From: Ramlibacter tataouinensis TTB310
GTDB lineage: Bacteria > Pseudomonadota > Gammaproteobacteria > Burkholderiales > Burkholderiaceae_C
Length of the DNA: 64,000 nt
Reading direction: 5' to 3'
Assembly (NCBI RefSeq): GCF_000215705.1
Contig: NC_015677.1
Coordinates: forward strand, 2,864,001 to 2,928,000
In this document: piece after piece, positions 1 through 8,249 of the stretch
How the letters are laid out: each line of letters begins with the position of its first letter
Numbering within the stretch: position 1 is the stretch's first letter
Notes under the pieces: generated by a model
Seen by the model: the letters and a program-made list of their open reading frames with translations, nothing else
Told to the model about the DNA's origin: nothing
Database searches by the model: none
Position numbers and translations under genes: made by a program

Positions 1-214
1 AGCAACACAACGTCCAACGCATCCCCTCTCGGTTTCGCAACCACTGCGAGCGGCGGATTATCACCGTGGGTCATCCATTCGCGGGCCGCCGGGCTGGCGT
101 TTGGCGCCGCGCTGTCGGCATTTCGCGCCCTTGTCCTGCAATTCGTCGCAGGGCGGTGGCGCGCCCGGCCCGTGGCGCCCACAGTGCCTGCCGTCCACAC
201 CGCCGGAGGCCGCC

Positions 215-628
215 ATGCAGTTCACCCCCCTCATCGCCATCCACATGAGCGCCGCCCTGGCGGCCGTGGCCCTCGGCCCGGTCGCGCTGTGGGCCCGGCG
301 CGGCCGCACCCAGCGCCCGCGCCTGCACCGCGCGGCCGGCTACGCCTGGGTCACGCTGATGGTGGCGGCCGCGCTCAGCGCAGTCTTCATCCGCGACTTC
401 CGGCTGCCCAACATCGCCGGCTACACGCCCATCCACCTGCTGGTGCCGGCCACGCTGGGCAGCCTGGTCATCGCCTTCCGGCTGCTGGCGCGCGGCGACA
501 TCCGGGGCCACCGGCGCTGGATGCAGATCCTGTACGTCAGCGCCTGCCTGGTGGCCGGCGCCTTCACCCTGCTGCCCGGGCGCTACCTGGGCGACCTGGT
601 GCTGGGCCGCTGGCTGGGCCTGGTGTGA
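215..628 (+). CDS. DUF2306 family membrane protein
   Basis: A 137-residue integral membrane protein of unknown function. It starts MQFTPLIAIH and shows four hydrophobic segments separated by short basic loops (for example WARRGRTQRPRLHRA after the first segment), the usual DUF2306 arrangement with an HR-rich first loop. The ATG at 215 is preceded by GGAGG at 205-209, which is why the longer in-frame extension back to 101 is rejected. It ends 31 bases before the ATG proposed for the sensor kinase downstream, so co-transcription is plausible. The family assignment is by pattern memory; the membrane topology is visible directly. Confidence 0.8.
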   Translation: MQFTPLIAIHMSAALAAVALGPVALWARRGRTQRPRLHRAAGYAWVTLMVAAALSAVFIRDFRLPNIAGYTPIHLLVPATLGSLVIAFRLLARGDIRGHRRWMQILYVSACLVAGAFTLLPGRYLGDLVLGRWLGLV

Positions 629-659
629 GCCGGTGGGCGCGCCGGGCATACTGCGGCGC

Positions 660-1694
660 ATGCCGCCGCGCCGCCCGCTGTCCCTGTCGTTCGCCCTGCG
701 CGGGGTACAGGCGGCCGCGGCCAACACGCTGATCGCGCTGGGCCTCACGGCCTTCGGCGACGAGCCCTTCGGGCGCAACCTGCTGTATTCGCAGGGGATC
801 GGCCTGTCGATCTGGGCGGCCATCGACGGCGGGCAGATGCTGCTGATCCGGGACTGGAGCACGCAGTGGCGCCGCATGGTGGCGATCGCGCCGGCCGGCG
901 TGGCGGTCGGCTATGCCGTGGGGATCGCCGCCACCGACCGGGCCCTGGGGCGCGTGCCCTTCGTCGAATGGGCCGGCCAGCCGCGCCGGGCGCTGGGCTT
1001 CCTGGTGCTCAGCCTGGGCGCCGGCGTGGTGGTCACCTACTGGTTCGCCAGCCGCGAGCACATGGCCCAGGCGCGCGAGCGCCAGGCGCAGCTGCAGCGC
1101 GAGGCGACCGAGGCCAGGCTCAAGCTGCTGGAGACCCAGCTCGCGCCGCACATGCTGTTCAACACGCTGGCGAACCTGCGCGCGCTGATCGCGGTGGACG
1201 CGCCGCGCGCGCAGCAGATGCTGGACCACCTGATCGCCTACCTGCGCGCCACGCTGGGCGCCTCGCGCAGCGTCACGCATCCGCTGGCGGCCGAGTTCCA
1301 GCGCCTGCACGACTACCTGGCGCTGATGGCCATCCGCATGGGGCCGCGCCTGGCCTACGAGCTGCACCTGCCGCCGCAGCTGGCGCAGCAGCCCGTGCCC
1401 ACGCTGCTGCTGCAGCCGCTGGTGGAGAACAGCCTGCAGCACGGCCTGGAGCCGCAGGTCCGGGGCGGCCGCATCGTGGTCGACGCCCGGCGCGAGGGCG
1501 GGATGCTGGTGCTGGAAGTCGCCGATACCGGTGCCGGCTTGGCCGGCACGCCGCCGGCCGACGGGCACGGCTTCGGCCTGGGCCAGGTGCGCGACCGCCT
1601 GGCCACCCTGTTCGGCCCCGCCGCCACCCTGGAGCTGGCGCCCATCGCCTCCGGCGGGACGCGCACCACCATCCGGCTGCCGCTGCCCGCATGA
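660..1694 (+). CDS. LytS/YehU-type sensor histidine kinase
   Basis: A 344-residue membrane histidine kinase of the LytS/YehU (His_kinase, PF06580-type) group. Hydrophobic segments occupy roughly residues 15-130. The phospho-acceptor box is LETQLAPHMLFNTLANLRA, with His164 in place of the commoner LQPHFLFN wording. An N-box (LVENSLQHGLEP) and glycine boxes (DTGAGL, GHGFGLGQVRDRL) follow, so the ATPase domain looks complete. The start is uncertain: ATG at 660 is used here, GTG at 633 is also in frame, and neither has a good ribosome site. The stop overlaps the start of the response regulator by four bases, so the two are translationally coupled and almost certainly partners. Confidence 0.88.
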   Translation: MPPRRPLSLSFALRGVQAAAANTLIALGLTAFGDEPFGRNLLYSQGIGLSIWAAIDGGQMLLIRDWSTQWRRMVAIAPAGVAVGYAVGIAATDRALGRVPFVEWAGQPRRALGFLVLSLGAGVVVTYWFASREHMAQARERQAQLQREATEARLKLLETQLAPHMLFNTLANLRALIAVDAPRAQQMLDHLIAYLRATLGASRSVTHPLAAEFQRLHDYLALMAIRMGPRLAYELHLPPQLAQQPVPTLLLQPLVENSLQHGLEPQVRGGRIVVDARREGGMLVLEVADTGAGLAGTPPADGHGFGLGQVRDRLATLFGPAATLELAPIASGGTRTTIRLPLPA

Positions 1695-2488
1695 ACGCCG
1701 CCCCCACCGCCCTGATCGCCGAGGACGAGCCCCTGCTGGCGCAGGCCCTGCAGGCCGAGCTGGCGCGCGCCTGGCCCGCCCTGCGCATCGCCGCCAGCGT
1801 GGGCGACGGCGCGGCGGCCGTGGCGCAGGCGCTGGCGCTGCGGCCCGCCGTGCTGTTCTTCGACATCCGCATGCCCGGGATGAGCGGCCTGGAAGCGGCC
1901 GCCGAGCTGGCCGACGCCTGGCCGGACGGCCAGCCCTTTCCCGCGCTGGTGTTCGTCACGGCCTACGACCAGTACGCGGTCCAGGCCTTCGAGGCCCAGG
2001 CCGTGGACTACGTGCTCAAGCCGGTGCAGCCGGCCCGGCTGGCCCGCACCGTGGCCCGGGTGCAGCAGCAGCTGGCCGGCCGCGGTACCGGCAACGCCCA
2101 GCTGGAGCAGGCGCTGGCCCAGCTGCGTCCGCTGCTGGCCGGCGCGGCGGCGCCGCCGGCAGCGCCGCTCACCGTGATCCAGGCCGGCATGGGCAGCACC
2201 ATCCGCCTGGTGCCGGTGGCCGAGGTGCTGGTGTTCGAGGCCGCCGACAAGTACGTGCGCGTGCTCACCGCCGGCCAGGAGTACCTGATCCGCACGCCGC
2301 TCAAGGAACTGCTGCCGCAGCTGGATGCGCAGGCCTTCTGGCAGGTGCACCGCGGCACCTTGGTGCGGGCCACCGCCATCGACCGGGTGCTGCGCGACGA
2401 GGCGGGCCGGCTCACGCTCACGCTGCGCGGCCGGCCCGAACAGCTGCCGGTCAGCCGCCTGTACGCCCACCGCTTCAAGGCGATGTGA
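1691..2488 (+). CDS. LytR/AlgR-type response regulator
   Basis: A 265-residue response regulator. The receiver domain has the acidic pair E11-D12, the phospho-acceptor Asp58 in VLFFDIRMPGMSG, the conserved Thr in FVTAYD and the Lys in VLKPV. After a linker of about 40 residues, the C-terminal LytTR DNA-binding domain covers about residues 160-265 (VLVFEAADKYVRV, FWQVHRGTLVR). ATGA overlap with the upstream kinase shows the pair is one operon. Targets cannot be read from the sequence; in LytTR systems they are often an adjacent membrane protein, here possibly the DUF2306 gene. The stop codon directly abuts the stop of the convergent ThDP enzyme. Confidence 0.92.
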   Translation: MNAAPTALIAEDEPLLAQALQAELARAWPALRIAASVGDGAAAVAQALALRPAVLFFDIRMPGMSGLEAAAELADAWPDGQPFPALVFVTAYDQYAVQAFEAQAVDYVLKPVQPARLARTVARVQQQLAGRGTGNAQLEQALAQLRPLLAGAAAPPAAPLTVIQAGMGSTIRLVPVAEVLVFEAADKYVRVLTAGQEYLIRTPLKELLPQLDAQAFWQVHRGTLVRATAIDRVLRDEAGRLTLTLRGRPEQLPVSRLYAHRFKAM

Positions 2489-4309
2489 TCAGGACGAAGA
2501 TGAGGAGCTGGGCGCCTTGCGCCCGCGCAGCCCGGCCCAGACCTGCCGGGCGGTGGACTTGATCACCTCCAGCGCCTGCCCGTCGCCCTTGCGCAGCGCC
2601 TCGGTGAACTGCGCGGCCTGCTCCCGGGTGACGTTCGGCGGGATCGGCATCACGTTGGCGTCGGTCACCATCTCCAGCAGCACCGGCCGGTCGGTGGCGA
2701 AGGCCTCCTCGCAGGCCAGCGCCACCAGGCCGGGCCGGTCGATGCGCACGCCGCGCAGCCCCAGCATGCGCGCGTACTCGGCGTACGAGAACTCCGGCAG
2801 CAGCTGGGACTTGTCGAAGCGCGGCTCGCCCTCGGTGCCGCGCTGCTCCCAGGTCACCATGTTCAGGTCGCCGTTGTTCAGCACCAGCACCAGCAGGCGC
2901 GGGTCGCTCCAGCGCTTCCAGTCGCGCGCGATGTTGATCAGGGCGTTGATGCCGCTCATCTGCATCGCGCCGTCGCCCACCAGCGCCACCACCGGCCGGC
3001 CGGGATGGGCGTACTTGGCGGCCAGCGCGTAGGGGATGGCGCAGCCCATGGAGGCGAGGCCGCCCGAGCCCGAGCCCATCATCTGCCCCCGCATCTGGAT
3101 GTTGCGGGCGTACCAGGCGGCCACCGTGCCCGAGTCCCAGGCGAGGATGGCGTCCTGCGGCAGCCGCGGCGAGAGCTCGTGGAACACCCGCTGCGGGTTG
3201 ATCGGCCCGGCGGACTCCACCAGGGCGCGCTCGCGCAGCACCTGCTGCCAGCGCGCCACGCCGGCCTCGATGCGCTGGCGCCATTCGCGGTCCACCTTGG
3301 GCTGCAGCAGGGGCAGCAGCGCGCGCAGCACGGCCCGGCTGTCGCCCACCAGGTTCACCTCGGTCGGGTAGCGCAGGCCCAGGCGCCGGCCGTCGATGTC
3401 GATCTGCACCGCCCGCGCCCGCCCCTCGCGCGGCAGGAACTCGGAGTACGGGAAGGAGGTGCCCACCATCAGCAGCGTGTCGCACTGGTCCATCAGCTCC
3501 CAGCTGGCGTCGGTGCCCAGCAGTCCGATGGCGCCGGTGACGAACGGCAGGTCGTCCGGCACCGCAGCCTTGCCCAGCAGCGCCTTGGCGATGCCCGCGC
3601 CCAGGCAGTCGGCCACCTCGACCAGCTCGGCGCCCGCATGCAGCGCGCCGGCGCCGGCCAGGATGGCGACCCGCTCGCCGGCGTTGAGGAGGTCGGCCGC
3701 GCCCTGCAGCTGGGCCGGGTCGGGCGCGCCGGTCTGCACCGTCACGCCGATGCCGCTGTGCACCGTGCCGTGCTGGTGCGGCGGCTCCTCCACCGCCTTC
3801 TCGCGCTGCAGATCGCTGGGCAGGATCACGCAGGTCACGCTGCGCCGGTCGCGCGCGATGCGCATGGCGCGGTCGATCAGGTGCCGCACCTGGCCGGGCG
3901 AGGCGGCCATCTGCACGAACTCGCCGGCCACGTCCTTGAACAGGCTGAGGAGGTCCACCTCCTGCTGGTAATCGCCGCCCAGCGCGGCGCGCGCCTGCTG
4001 GCCCACCAGGGCCACCACCGGCTGGTGGTCGGCCTTGGCGTCGTACAAGCCATTGAGCAGGTGGATGGCGCCGGGGCCCGAGGTGGCGATGCACACGCCG
4101 ACCTCGCCGGTGAACTTGGCATGGGCCGTCGCCATGAAGGAAGCCAGCTCCTCGTGCGCCGTCTGGACGAACTCCACCCGGTCCTGCTGGCGGTTCAGGG
4201 CGCCCATGACGCCGTTGATGCCGTCGCCGGGGTAGCCGAAGACGCGGCGCACGCCCCAGGCGTGCAGCCGCTCGACGATCTGGTCGCTGACATTTTTATC
4301 GTTGCTCAT
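2489..4309 (-). CDS. ThDP-dependent enzyme, pyruvate oxidase/acetolactate synthase-like
   Basis: A 606-residue thiamine-diphosphate enzyme of the PoxB/acetolactate synthase superfamily. The N-terminal pyrimidine-binding domain has the FGYPGDGINGV start and the activating glutamate in AHEELASFMA. A central Rossmann-like domain follows, then the PP domain with the metal motif VVALVGDGAMQMSG ending in LVLNN. The closest characterised relatives known to me decarboxylate pyruvate (PoxB type). The exact substrate is not proven, and quinone- or FAD-dependence cannot be read. The protein ends in an unusual run of six serines. It is convergent with and directly abuts the response regulator; ATG at 4309 has no strong ribosome site. 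Confidence 0.82.
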   Translation of the reverse strand: MSNDKNVSDQIVERLHAWGVRRVFGYPGDGINGVMGALNRQQDRVEFVQTAHEELASFMATAHAKFTGEVGVCIATSGPGAIHLLNGLYDAKADHQPVVALVGQQARAALGGDYQQEVDLLSLFKDVAGEFVQMAASPGQVRHLIDRAMRIARDRRSVTCVILPSDLQREKAVEEPPHQHGTVHSGIGVTVQTGAPDPAQLQGAADLLNAGERVAILAGAGALHAGAELVEVADCLGAGIAKALLGKAAVPDDLPFVTGAIGLLGTDASWELMDQCDTLLMVGTSFPYSEFLPREGRARAVQIDIDGRRLGLRYPTEVNLVGDSRAVLRALLPLLQPKVDREWRQRIEAGVARWQQVLRERALVESAGPINPQRVFHELSPRLPQDAILAWDSGTVAAWYARNIQMRGQMMGSGSGGLASMGCAIPYALAAKYAHPGRPVVALVGDGAMQMSGINALINIARDWKRWSDPRLLVLVLNNGDLNMVTWEQRGTEGEPRFDKSQLLPEFSYAEYARMLGLRGVRIDRPGLVALACEEAFATDRPVLLEMVTDANVMPIPPNVTREQAAQFTEALRKGDGQALEVIKSTARQVWAGLRGRKAPSSSSSS

Positions 4310-4496
4310 AGGGCCAGCTTAGAAAGCGCACGGGACCGCATCGTAGTCGGCGCACGGCAGGCCCGGTAGGCCGGGGCCGACCCGGTCTTTTATGGATGTG
4401 CTTGAATCCGCCTCGGCAACTGCCGCGTAGTCGCCCAGACGCTTGCGTCCGATGTTCTCCCAAACCAAAGCAACCCGAATCAAGGAGCTTGAAACC

Positions 4497-5048
4497 ATGA
4501 TGATCCGTACCGCCCTCGCCGCCAGCGCGGCCGCCCTGCTGGCCGCCTGCGCCGGCAACCCGATGGCCTCGGCCAAGGCTTACGACCAAGCCACGCTGCC
4601 GGCCGCCGTCCAGGTGCCGGCCGGCAACCGGGTGGCCATGGAAACCGTGGGCGTGGGCGAGATCACCTACGAATGCCGGGCCAAGGCCGGTGCCGCCGGC
4701 CAGTTCGAATGGGTGTTCGCGGGCCCCGATGCCAAGCTGATGGACCGCGCCGGCAAGCAGGTGGGCAAGTACTACGGCCCGCCCGCGACCTGGGAAAGCA
4801 TGGACGGCTCCAAGCTGACCGCCACCCAGGTGGCCGTGGCCCCCAATGCCACCGGCAACATCCCGCTGCAGCTGGTCAAGGCCAACCCCGCCACCGGCAC
4901 CGGCGCCATGAGCGGCACCACCTACATCCAGCGCGTGGCCACCCAGGGCGGCGTGGCCCCGGCCGCGGCCTGCACCCAGGCCAACCTGGGCGCCAAGCAG
5001 ATGGTGAAGTACCAGGCCGACTACATCTTCTACAAGGCCGCGATGTAA
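4497..5048 (+). CDS. DUF3455 lipoprotein
   Basis: A 183-residue predicted lipoprotein. The N-terminus MMIRTALAASAAALLAAC has a type II signal peptide with lipid-attachment Cys18 (lipobox LAAC). The rest matches the DUF3455 pattern: GEITYECRAKAG, WVFAGPDAKL, GKYYGPPATWESMDGSKL, TTYIQRVATQGG, and a C-terminal VKYQADYIFYKA. The function of the family is unknown. The start at ATG 4497 is set by AAGGAG at 4482-4487. It diverges from the ThDP enzyme; the 187-base gap must hold both promoters. The gene is probably monocistronic, since a strong terminator follows about 180 bases later. Confidence 0.85.
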   Translation: MMIRTALAASAAALLAACAGNPMASAKAYDQATLPAAVQVPAGNRVAMETVGVGEITYECRAKAGAAGQFEWVFAGPDAKLMDRAGKQVGKYYGPPATWESMDGSKLTATQVAVAPNATGNIPLQLVKANPATGTGAMSGTTYIQRVATQGGVAPAAACTQANLGAKQMVKYQADYIFYKAAM

Positions 5049-5079
5049 GAACAAACGGGACGCAACGGTCCAGCTGCGG

Positions 5080-5258
5080 CAGTGTCCGGCACATGATGTC
5101 GGCGCTGTCCTACAAGAAGCCAGCAGGTGAAACGGTCTACTACAACCCGATCACCCCGACTCCTCTGAGTCCCCTCCTCCTCCGGGGTGAGCTGGTCCGG
5201 CCCTCCGTCCCGCGACTGGCATGTTGCCCCCAGGCCCACCGCCTGGGGGCCTTTTTTT
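5080..5258 (+). ncRNA. candidate small RNA or structured 3' region
   Basis: The 338-base gap between the DUF3455 gene and the next ORF has no convincing coding frame. It contains several local hairpins: GACTC/GAGTC at 5158-5162 and 5167-5171, and CCCC/GGGG flanking CTCCTCCT just after. It ends in a textbook intrinsic terminator. Structured sequence closed by a terminator is what an independent small RNA or a long structured 3' UTR would look like. No known RNA family is recognised and the 5' end is arbitrary. A 65-codon frame from ATG 5093 reads straight through the terminator stem and is not believed. Confidence 0.25.
5226..5258 (+). terminator. intrinsic terminator
   Basis: Perfect 10-bp stem GCCCCCAGGC (5226-5235) / GCCTGGGGGC (5241-5250), five-base loop CCACC, then C and seven T (5252-5258). 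This is the clearest intrinsic terminator in the window and ends transcription from the DUF3455 gene or the candidate RNA. Confidence 0.9.
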
Positions 5259-5386
5259 GCCCGCCGGTTGCGCCCGCTTACGCTTGTTGACACAACGAGG
5301 CGATAGGGTCGAGTAGGGATGCTCCTACCGGTGGTGCTGACCGGGTCGGGCATGGGATCAGCAGCGGCGGCCTTACCTTACAGGGC

Positions 5387-5638
5387 ATGGCTCTCAGCGA
5401 CCACCCCACCGCCCGAGACCCGGAGGACAAACGCACCCCCGGCCGGTCCAAGGTACGCGCCGAAGGCCCGGTAAGCCGCGCGCTCAAGCGCGGCAAGAGC
5501 GGCTATGGCGTGGAAAGCCTGCGGCCGCACCTGGCCGACCAGCTGGTGCTCAAGGACCTGTTGCGCTCCACCTATCCGCCGAACAAGGACAAGTCCCTGG
5601 ACGAGGACGAGGACAAGTCCAACCAGGCCGACGGCTGA
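5387..5638 (+). CDS. small charged hypothetical protein
   Basis: An 83-residue soluble protein with no recognised domain. It is rich in Lys, Asp, Glu and Arg, and ends in an acidic, probably disordered tail (KDKSLDEDEDKSNQADG). The middle part, YGVESLRPHLADQLVLKDLL, could form one amphipathic helix. Codon use in this frame has the strong GC third position of its neighbours, which supports real coding. The ATG at 5387 has only a weak AGGG upstream. It lies between two terminators and converges on the PAPVYVQ-repeat gene. Confidence 0.6.
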   Translation: MALSDHPTARDPEDKRTPGRSKVRAEGPVSRALKRGKSGYGVESLRPHLADQLVLKDLLRSTYPPNKDKSLDEDEDKSNQADG

Positions 5639-5659
5639 GGCCGGCGGCTGCGCCACGCG

Positions 5660-5691
5660 AAAAAAACCCCCGGACCGCGCACGGCCGGGGG
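5660..5691 (-). terminator. intrinsic terminator of the PAPVYVQ-repeat gene
   Basis: On the minus strand CCCCCGG (5685-5691) pairs with CCGGGGG (5667-5673), extended by two further pairs across a bulge, and is followed by seven T (the A run at 5660-5666 on the plus strand). It lies about 30 bases past the stop of the minus-strand gene. Confidence 0.8.
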
Positions 5692-5718
5692 TACCCTTGG
5701 AAACCTGAGGTTCCGCGA

Positions 5719-6213
5719 TCAATCGTCGTGGTCGCGGTGGTGCTTCTTCCAGTGCCTGCGATCGTCGTGGCCGTGCCTCCAGTGCCTGCGGTCGTCCCGG
5801 TCGTCCTTCCAGTGGCGATGGCCGTGACCGTAGTAGCCATGGCCGCGGCCGCCGTAGTACACCGGGGCCGGCTGCACGTACACGGGGGCCGGCTGGACGT
5901 AGCCGTGCCGGTAGCCGCGCGGGTAGACCACCTGCGGCTGGGTGTAGACCGGCTGGGGGTAGACGTACATCGGGGGCGGCGCATAGACCGGCGCCGGCTG
6001 CACGTAGACCGGGGCGGGCTGCACATAGACGGGAGCCGGCTGCACCACCACCGGCCGGTGGTTGCCCACGCCGACCGAGACGCCCGGGGCCGCGTCCACG
6101 CCGATGGACCAGTAGACGTTGTCGCGCGCCTGCGCCAGCGGCGCGGCGGCCAGTGCCGCCAGCCCCAGCAGGGCCGAGGCGGCCTGGAGGACAAGGGAAC
6201 GGCTGATGAACAT
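5719..6213 (-). CDS. exported PAPVYVQ-repeat, His-rich protein
   Basis: A 164-residue predicted secreted protein. It has a signal peptide (MFISRSLVLQAASALLGLAALAAAPLAQA, cleavage after AQA). A region of tandem PAPVYVQ heptads follows at about residues 58-80 and again near 108-122, with Pro/Tyr-rich spacers. The C-terminus is rich in His, Asp, Arg and Lys (HRHWKDDRDDRRHWRHGHDD). The His/Asp tail suggests metal or polyanion binding, but that is inference. Ribosome site AAGGAGCT (6217-6224 on the plus strand) fixes the start. It has its own terminator at 5660-5691 and is probably monocistronic. Confidence 0.75.
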   Translation of the reverse strand: MFISRSLVLQAASALLGLAALAAAPLAQARDNVYWSIGVDAAPGVSVGVGNHRPVVVQPAPVYVQPAPVYVQPAPVYAPPPMYVYPQPVYTQPQVVYPRGYRHGYVQPAPVYVQPAPVYYGGRGHGYYGHGHRHWKDDRDDRRHWRHGHDDRRHWKKHHRDHDD

Positions 6214-6367
6214 GGAAGCTCCTTGCGGGTGGAGGGCACCTGGCCCTGGTTCCCATTTAACGCCGGGCCCAAGCGCCCGATTACGGCCGTTCGGTCAAGT
6301 CCGTTGCCAGACGTAACTCAGCCTTCAGTCAGTCACCGATGACCCGGCCACCTAAAATGGTTTCTAT

Positions 6368-8158
6368 ATGACGTCGCCCGCCGATAAAGACAGCCTAAAA
6401 CCCAGCAATTTCCTGCGCCAGGTGATCGACAGGGACCTGGCCCAGGGCACCTATGCCGGCCGCCACTGGGCGGGCCACCCCGCCGACGCGGCCACCCACC
6501 AGGCCGGCCAGCCCGACCCGGCCCGCATCCGCACCCGCTTCCCGCCCGAGCCCAACGGTTATTTGCACGTGGGCCATGCCAAGAGCATCTGCCTGAACTT
6601 CGGCCTGGCGCGCGACTACGGCGGCGTGTGCCACATGCGCTTCGACGACACCAACCCGGAAAAGGAAGAGCAGGAGTACGTCGACAGCATCAAGGACGCC
6701 GTGCGCTGGCTGGGTTTTTCCTGGGACGCGAACGGCACCAGCCACCTCTACCAGGCCAGCGACTACTTCGACTTTATGTACCGGGCCGCCGAGTACCTGA
6801 TCCAGGCCGGCCTGGCGTACGTGGACGAGCAGACGCCCGAGGCGATGCGCGCCAGCCGCGGCGACTTCGGCAAGCCGGGCGTGGACAGCCCGTTCCGCAC
6901 GCGCAGCGTGGACGAGAACCTGGCCCGCTTGCGCGAGATGCGCGCCGGCAAGCTCCCCGACGGCGCCGCCGTGCTGCGCGCCAAGATCGACATGGCCAGC
7001 CCGAACATCAACATGCGGGACCCGGCCCTCTACCGCATCAAGCACGAGGCGCACCACCACACCGGCGACGCGTGGTGCATCTACCCGATGTACACCTACG
7101 CCCACCCCATCGAGGACGCGCTGGAGAACATCACCCACAGCCTGTGCACGCTGGAGTTCGAAGACCAGCGGCCGTTCTACGACTGGCTGCTGGACCGGCT
7201 GCGCGAGGGCGGTTTGATCAACACGCCGCAGCCGCGCCAGTACGAATTCGCGCGGCTGAACCTGACCTACGTGATCACCAGCAAGCGCAAGCTCAAGGCG
7301 CTGGTGGACGAGGGCCACGTGGGCGGCTGGGACGACCCGCGCATGCCCACCATCGCGGGCCTGCGCCGGCGCGGCTACACGCCCGAGAGCCTGCAGCTGT
7401 TTTCCGAGCGCATTGGCGTGAGCAAGGCCAACGGCTGGATCGACTTCAGCATCCTGGAAGCGGCGTTGCGCGACGACCTGGACCCGAAGGCGGCCCGCGC
7501 GATGGCGGTGCTGGATCCGGTGAAGCTGGTGATCGAGAACTGGGGCGAGGTGATGGGCAGCGACGACAAGCTGGACGAGTGCACCGCCCCGGTCCACCCG
7601 CACGACGAGAGCCGCGGGCGGCGCAAGTTCATGTTCGGCCGCGAACTGTGGATCGAGCGCAGCGACTACGAGGAAACGCCGCCCAAGGGCTTCTTCCGTT
7701 TGTTCCCCGGCAACAAGGTGCGCCTGAAGTACGGGCACGTGGTGGAGTGCATCGGCGCCACTCGCAACGCCGCGACCGGCGAGATCGAGACCGTGCGCGC
7801 GCGCCTGGTGCCGGACACCAAGAGCGGCACGCCGGGGGCGGATGCGGTGAAGGTGAAGGGCAACATCAGCTGGGTGGGCGTGGCCGATGGGATCAAGGCG
7901 GAGGTGCGGCTGTACGACCGGCTGTTCTCGGTGGCGCAGCCGGATACGACGGAAGGCCGCGACTGGCGCGAGGAGTTGAATCCGGAGTCGCTGAAGGTGG
8001 TGACGGCCTACCTGGAGCCTTCGCTGGCGTCAGCGAAGGGGGATGAGAAGTTCCAGTTTGAGCGGCATGGGTACTTTGTGGCGGATCGGAAGGAGCACGC
8101 GGGCGGCAAGCCGGTGTTCAACCGCATCACCGGCCTGAAGGACAGCTACGGCAAGTAG
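6368..8158 (+). CDS. glnS: glutaminyl-tRNA synthetase
   Basis: A 596-residue class I aminoacyl-tRNA synthetase that charges tRNA-Gln. FPPEPNGYLHVGHAKS holds the HIGH signature (HVGH, 67-70), and TSKRKL near residue 305 is the KMSKS equivalent. The C-terminal beta-barrel anticodon domains are present. It is longer than the E. coli enzyme mainly through an insertion between LAQGTYAG and RTRFPPEPNG. There is no Shine-Dalgarno before ATG 6368, while a TAAAAT -10-like box lies only ten bases upstream, so the message may be leaderless. The last 250 bases use noticeably more GAT, TTT and AAT codons than the rest. Confidence 0.97.
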   Translation: MTSPADKDSLKPSNFLRQVIDRDLAQGTYAGRHWAGHPADAATHQAGQPDPARIRTRFPPEPNGYLHVGHAKSICLNFGLARDYGGVCHMRFDDTNPEKEEQEYVDSIKDAVRWLGFSWDANGTSHLYQASDYFDFMYRAAEYLIQAGLAYVDEQTPEAMRASRGDFGKPGVDSPFRTRSVDENLARLREMRAGKLPDGAAVLRAKIDMASPNINMRDPALYRIKHEAHHHTGDAWCIYPMYTYAHPIEDALENITHSLCTLEFEDQRPFYDWLLDRLREGGLINTPQPRQYEFARLNLTYVITSKRKLKALVDEGHVGGWDDPRMPTIAGLRRRGYTPESLQLFSERIGVSKANGWIDFSILEAALRDDLDPKAARAMAVLDPVKLVIENWGEVMGSDDKLDECTAPVHPHDESRGRRKFMFGRELWIERSDYEETPPKGFFRLFPGNKVRLKYGHVVECIGATRNAATGEIETVRARLVPDTKSGTPGADAVKVKGNISWVGVADGIKAEVRLYDRLFSVAQPDTTEGRDWREELNPESLKVVTAYLEPSLASAKGDEKFQFERHGYFVADRKEHAGGKPVFNRITGLKDSYGK

Positions 8159-8249
8159 CCCCTATTTTCAGCCACTATCCCGTCCTTTACTCCTGCAACC
8201 GCGCTGAAGGACAGTCGAGCAAGGCAATAACGCAGACGAGGTAAAAAGG

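Noticed and set aside
5093..5290. 65-codon ORF after the DUF3455 gene
   Set aside because: It runs through the perfect terminator stem and T tract and lacks a ribosome site.
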